This document shows positions 6,013 through 8,181 of a stretch of 8,181 bases of DNA, piece by piece (position 1 is the stretch's first letter; every line of letters begins with the position of its first letter). The notes below the pieces were generated by a model. The model ran no database searches and was not told the origin of the DNA. It was given only the letters and a program-made list of their open reading frames with translations. Source of the stretch: an uncultured bacterium (lineage in GTDB: Bacteria > Pseudomonadota > Gammaproteobacteria > Burkholderiales > Burkholderiaceae_F); NCBI GenBank assembly GCA_905215795.1, contig CAJMRV010000075.1, positions 1 through 8,181 on the forward strand. Reading direction: 5' to 3'. The position numbers and the translations under genes were made by a program.

Positions 6013-8013
6013 TCAGTCCTTGAGCGCCTTGACGACGATCTCGGCGATGTCCTCGACCACGACCTCCTTGGGGTTCTGCTCGAGGGCGCGTGCGCTTTCG
6101 AGCATGCCGAGGCAGTGCGGACAGGCGACGGCGACGTGGTCGCACTTGGTCGCCCTCAGCTCATGGAGGCGGATGACGTTCATGGGCTTTTCCTTCTCAT
6201 GGCGTTCAATCCACATCTGGCCGCCGCCGGCGCCGCAGCAGTTCGTGGAGCGACCCTCGGCTTCGGGGAGCCTGAGGTCGGCGACGTTCGAGAGGACGTC
6301 CCTGGCGCCTTCGGTCTTGCCGGCGTAGCGCGCGAGGTAGCAGGGGTCGTGGTAGACGACGGAGCCGAGCTTCTCCTTGGCGTCGGCGCGGATCTCGAGC
6401 CTGCCCGAATCGATCAGGGACTTGATGAGGTCCACGTGGGAGACGACGTCGTGCTTGAGTTCGGGGTCGAGTTCGGGGTACTCCTCGAGGAAGGTGTGCA
6501 GGCAGTGCGGGCACGCCACGAGGATGTGTTCGAAATCGTACTGGGAGAGGTTGCCGGCGTTCTCCATCAATGCGGTCTGGAAGAGGTACTCCTCGCCGAG
6601 GCGGCGGGCCATTTCACCGTGGCACCGCTCTTCGGCCATGACGGCGAAGGAGACGCCGGCGCGCTTGAGGAGCGTCACCATGGCGCGGGCGATCTTGCGG
6701 GCGCGGCGGTCGTAGCTGGCGGCGCAGCCCACCCAGTAGAGGTATTCGTAGTGGACGCCCTCTTCAGCGACGGGCACGTCGAGGTCGTGCGCCCAGTCGA
6801 GGCGTTCATAGGGGTCGAGCCCCCAGGGGTTGCCGACGGAGGCGATGTTCTCGAGCAGGGCAGCGGCGCCTTCGGGGAACTCGCCTTGTTCAAGCGTGAG
6901 GTGCCTGCGCATGTCGACGATCAGCGAGGGGATCTCGATGGCGGCGGGACAGGCCTCCTGACAGGCGCCACAGGTCGTGCAGGCCCAGAGCGCCTCGGGC
7001 TTGACGGCCTTGGAGAGCGGTTCGGCGGCGTCCTTGGCTTCGCGCACCAGGTCGCGAAGCCCCGTGATGACGTCGCGCGGCTTGAGCGGCGTGCCCGCCT
7101 TGACGGCCGGGCAGACGGCCAGGCAGCGTCCGCACTCCGTGCAGGCGTCCAGGGCGATCTTCTGGCGCTGGGTGATCTGGCCCGCTTCATAAAGACCGAA
7201 GTGTTCCTGCTCCTCGATGTCCTTGACGGGCGCGATCCGGCCGATGGCCTCCTCGTCGGCGTTGTAGAGCTGACGGGGGGTGCGGTAGAGGTGCGCGTAG
7301 ATGGTGAGCGGGATCAGGGCGACGAAGACGAGCGCGGCGAGGCCGTGGACGATCCAGACGATGAGGTGCCAGAGCGAGAGCGTCTCCGGGGAGGCGCCCA
7401 TGAAGAGCTTGGCGATGGTGTTGCCGACGAAGCTCACCGGGGCCCATTCGGGCTGGGTGGCCGCCAGGCGGAGCGCCTCGAGGATGAAGCCCGTGACGAT
7501 GATGAAGCCGAGCGAGAGGTAGCCCGCCATCCAGCGGCCCGACCTGGGAAGGTCGTTCACGTTGGAGCCGAATCGGCGGCACGCCCCCAGGACGAGGGCC
7601 GCGAGCGCGGCGAGGCCCGCCACCTCGAGGATGAACTTGTAGACGAGGTACGTGTCGCCCGTCAGGAAGCGGACGTCGAAGAGGAGCCGGGTGACGTCCC
7701 AGTCGATCGTGGCCAGGGCGGTGCCGATGAACAGGAGCAGGAAGGCCCAGGAGAGCGCGAAGTGCGACCAGCCGAACGAGGTCCTGCGGATGCGGTTCTG
7801 GATGAAGACGGCCTTGAGGGTGTCGGCGAGGCGCTTCAGGCGTTCCTCCCCGGAGGCGGCCTGTTGGCGTTCGCTTGATTTGCGCCAGTAGGCCACGTTG
7901 AGCCAGATTCCGTAGGCGAGGACGGCCACGGCGAGAATGCCGAGGGCGTACACGCCGACTTCGCCCCAGACGGGGATGTTCCAAAAGGTCGGTCTTGCGA
8001 TTACGACGTCCAT
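6013..8013 (-). CDS. Membrane-bound Fe-S oxidoreductase with cysteine-rich CCG (DUF224) domains, EMO/EtfD/HdrD-like
   Basis: This is a 666-residue integral-membrane electron-transfer protein. The N-terminal part has five probable transmembrane helices (about 17-43, 83-103, 122-144, 161-183 and 213-241), resembling the NarI-type cytochrome b subunit. His84, His216, His223 and His241 are candidate haem ligands. Two ferredoxin-like 4Fe-4S motifs follow: C291/294/297/301 and C345/348/351/355. Two CCG domains come next: C430, C464-H-G, C501/C504; and C558, C592-C593-G, C631/C634. The same order occurs in ETF:menaquinone oxidoreductase (EMO) and mycobacterial EtfD, and related modules occur in DsrM/DsrK and HdrE/HdrD. 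The likely job is passing electrons between a soluble donor, perhaps electron-transfer flavoprotein, and membrane quinone. No etf gene is visible, so the partner is inferred. The ATG lacks a clear ribosome-binding site; a GTG at residue 21 is a poorer choice because it would cut into the first helix. The gene is flanked by terminators and seems monocistronic. Confidence 0.88.
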   Translation of the reverse strand: MDVVIARPTFWNIPVWGEVGVYALGILAVAVLAYGIWLNVAYWRKSSERQQAASGEERLKRLADTLKAVFIQNRIRRTSFGWSHFALSWAFLLLFIGTALATIDWDVTRLLFDVRFLTGDTYLVYKFILEVAGLAALAALVLGACRRFGSNVNDLPRSGRWMAGYLSLGFIIVTGFILEALRLAATQPEWAPVSFVGNTIAKLFMGASPETLSLWHLIVWIVHGLAALVFVALIPLTIYAHLYRTPRQLYNADEEAIGRIAPVKDIEEQEHFGLYEAGQITQRQKIALDACTECGRCLAVCPAVKAGTPLKPRDVITGLRDLVREAKDAAEPLSKAVKPEALWACTTCGACQEACPAAIEIPSLIVDMRRHLTLEQGEFPEGAAALLENIASVGNPWGLDPYERLDWAHDLDVPVAEEGVHYEYLYWVGCAASYDRRARKIARAMVTLLKRAGVSFAVMAEERCHGEMARRLGEEYLFQTALMENAGNLSQYDFEHILVACPHCLHTFLEEYPELDPELKHDVVSHVDLIKSLIDSGRLEIRADAKEKLGSVVYHDPCYLARYAGKTEGARDVLSNVADLRLPEAEGRSTNCCGAGGGQMWIERHEKEKPMNVIRLHELRATKCDHVAVACPHCLGMLESARALEQNPKEVVVEDIAEIVVKALKD

Positions 8014-8082
8014 GATGTTTGTTTTAAAAGAGGAATGGGGTCAAATTGTGCTTATTGTACAAGAAGGCCGCGTCCGGTCCCT
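8014..8082 (-). promoter_or_regulatory. Probable promoter/leader of the Fe-S protein gene with an imperfect dyad
   Basis: A terminator for the preceding minus-strand gene lies just upstream, so the Fe-S gene needs its own promoter in this gap. The stretch 8014-8062 is unusually AT-rich for the window. It contains TTGTGC (8046-8051) and GTACAA (8057-8062), an inverted repeat with one mismatch and a 5-nt spacer, which could bind a dimeric regulator. On the minus strand, TACAAT resembles a -10 box and TTGACC a -35 box, but they do not pair in the right order or spacing. No Shine-Dalgarno sequence precedes the ATG, where the sequence reads TTTTAAAACAAACATC. Confidence 0.35.
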
Positions 8083-8117
8083 CATGAAGAACGCCCCGGG
8101 GACGGATCCCCGGGGCG
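8083..8117 (-). terminator. Rho-independent terminator of the partial right-edge gene
   Basis: CGCCCCGGGGA (8092-8102) and TCCCCGGGGCG (8107-8117) form a perfect 11-bp, very GC-rich stem around CGGA. Read on the minus strand, it is followed by TTCTTCATG, a modest T-rich tract. It begins 25 nt after the stop at 8143-8145. This implies that the right-edge gene and the Fe-S protein gene are separate transcription units, despite sharing a strand and being close together. Confidence 0.75.
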
Positions 8118-8142
8118 GATGGAAGTGGACCAGCGGCTCCCC

Positions 8143-8181
8143 TTAGAACAACTGGCGGTACCTGACGGCCTTGGTGCGCGG
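8143..8181 (-). CDS. C-terminal end of an unidentified protein (partial, runs off the window)
   Basis: On the minus strand, 12 sense codons from the window edge end in TAA, reading PRTKAVRYRQLF. The codons mostly end in C or G like the neighbouring genes, and a strong terminator hairpin follows 25 nt later, which together support a real gene end. Twelve residues are too few to identify the protein. An electron-transfer flavoprotein or other redox gene would fit the neighbouring Fe-S protein, but nothing in the visible residues shows this. Confidence 0.5.
   Translation of the reverse strand, partial: PRTKAVRYRQLF

Noticed and set aside
5992..7878. A 628-codon open frame on the + strand opposite the Fe-S protein gene
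   Set aside because: It lies wholly antisense to a gene with clear transmembrane and cysteine motifs. It starts with TTG, has a composition dominated by Gly, Val, Asp, Glu, Ala and Leu, and shows no recognisable domain. Strong G/C at third codon positions of the real gene removes stops from the opposite strand.
7187..7984. A 265-codon minus-strand frame inside the N-terminal part of the Fe-S protein gene
   Set aside because: It is an out-of-frame shadow, full of Arg/Pro/His/Gly, while the chosen frame gives coherent membrane helices.

Overview
The window comes from a high-GC bacterial chromosome with strong G/C preference at third codon positions. An HrpA-type helicase carrying the long C-terminal domain of the proteobacterial form, together with a PBP7/PbpG-type endopeptidase with a Lys/Ala-rich N-terminal linker, suggests a betaproteobacterium (Burkholderiales). 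A Sutterellaceae-like gut or anaerobic lineage is possible, but that is a guess from protein style; no rRNA or other marker is present.

Layout: positions 1-238 are a non-coding leader with two strong GC hairpins and no confident gene. Positions 239-4546 (+) encode HrpA, a DEAH-box RNA helicase, with an extra charged and RG-rich N-terminus. A 212-bp gap follows, with an AT-rich promoter-like patch and a tiny possible leader ORF (4712-4762) that overlaps the next start by 4 nt. Positions 4759-5856 (+) encode a secreted PbpG-like D,D-endopeptidase, followed by a rho-independent terminator (5889-5921). A second terminator (5952-5988) serves the convergent gene at 6013-8013 (-). That gene encodes a 666-residue membrane Fe-S protein of the HdrD/DUF224 (EMO/EtfD-like) type. 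It starts next to a short regulatory gap, which also holds the terminator (8083-8117) of another minus-strand gene; only the last 12 codons of that gene are visible (8143-8181).

The genes do not form one pathway. HrpA acts on RNA and ribosomes, PbpG on peptidoglycan, and the Fe-S protein probably on respiratory electron transfer from flavoproteins to the quinone pool. Each seems to be its own transcription unit. I found no mobile element, CRISPR array, tRNA, rRNA or clear novel multi-gene system. The best second looks are the overlapping leader ORF before pbpG, the low-complexity N-termini of HrpA and PbpG, and the altered CCG motif (CHG) in the Fe-S protein.
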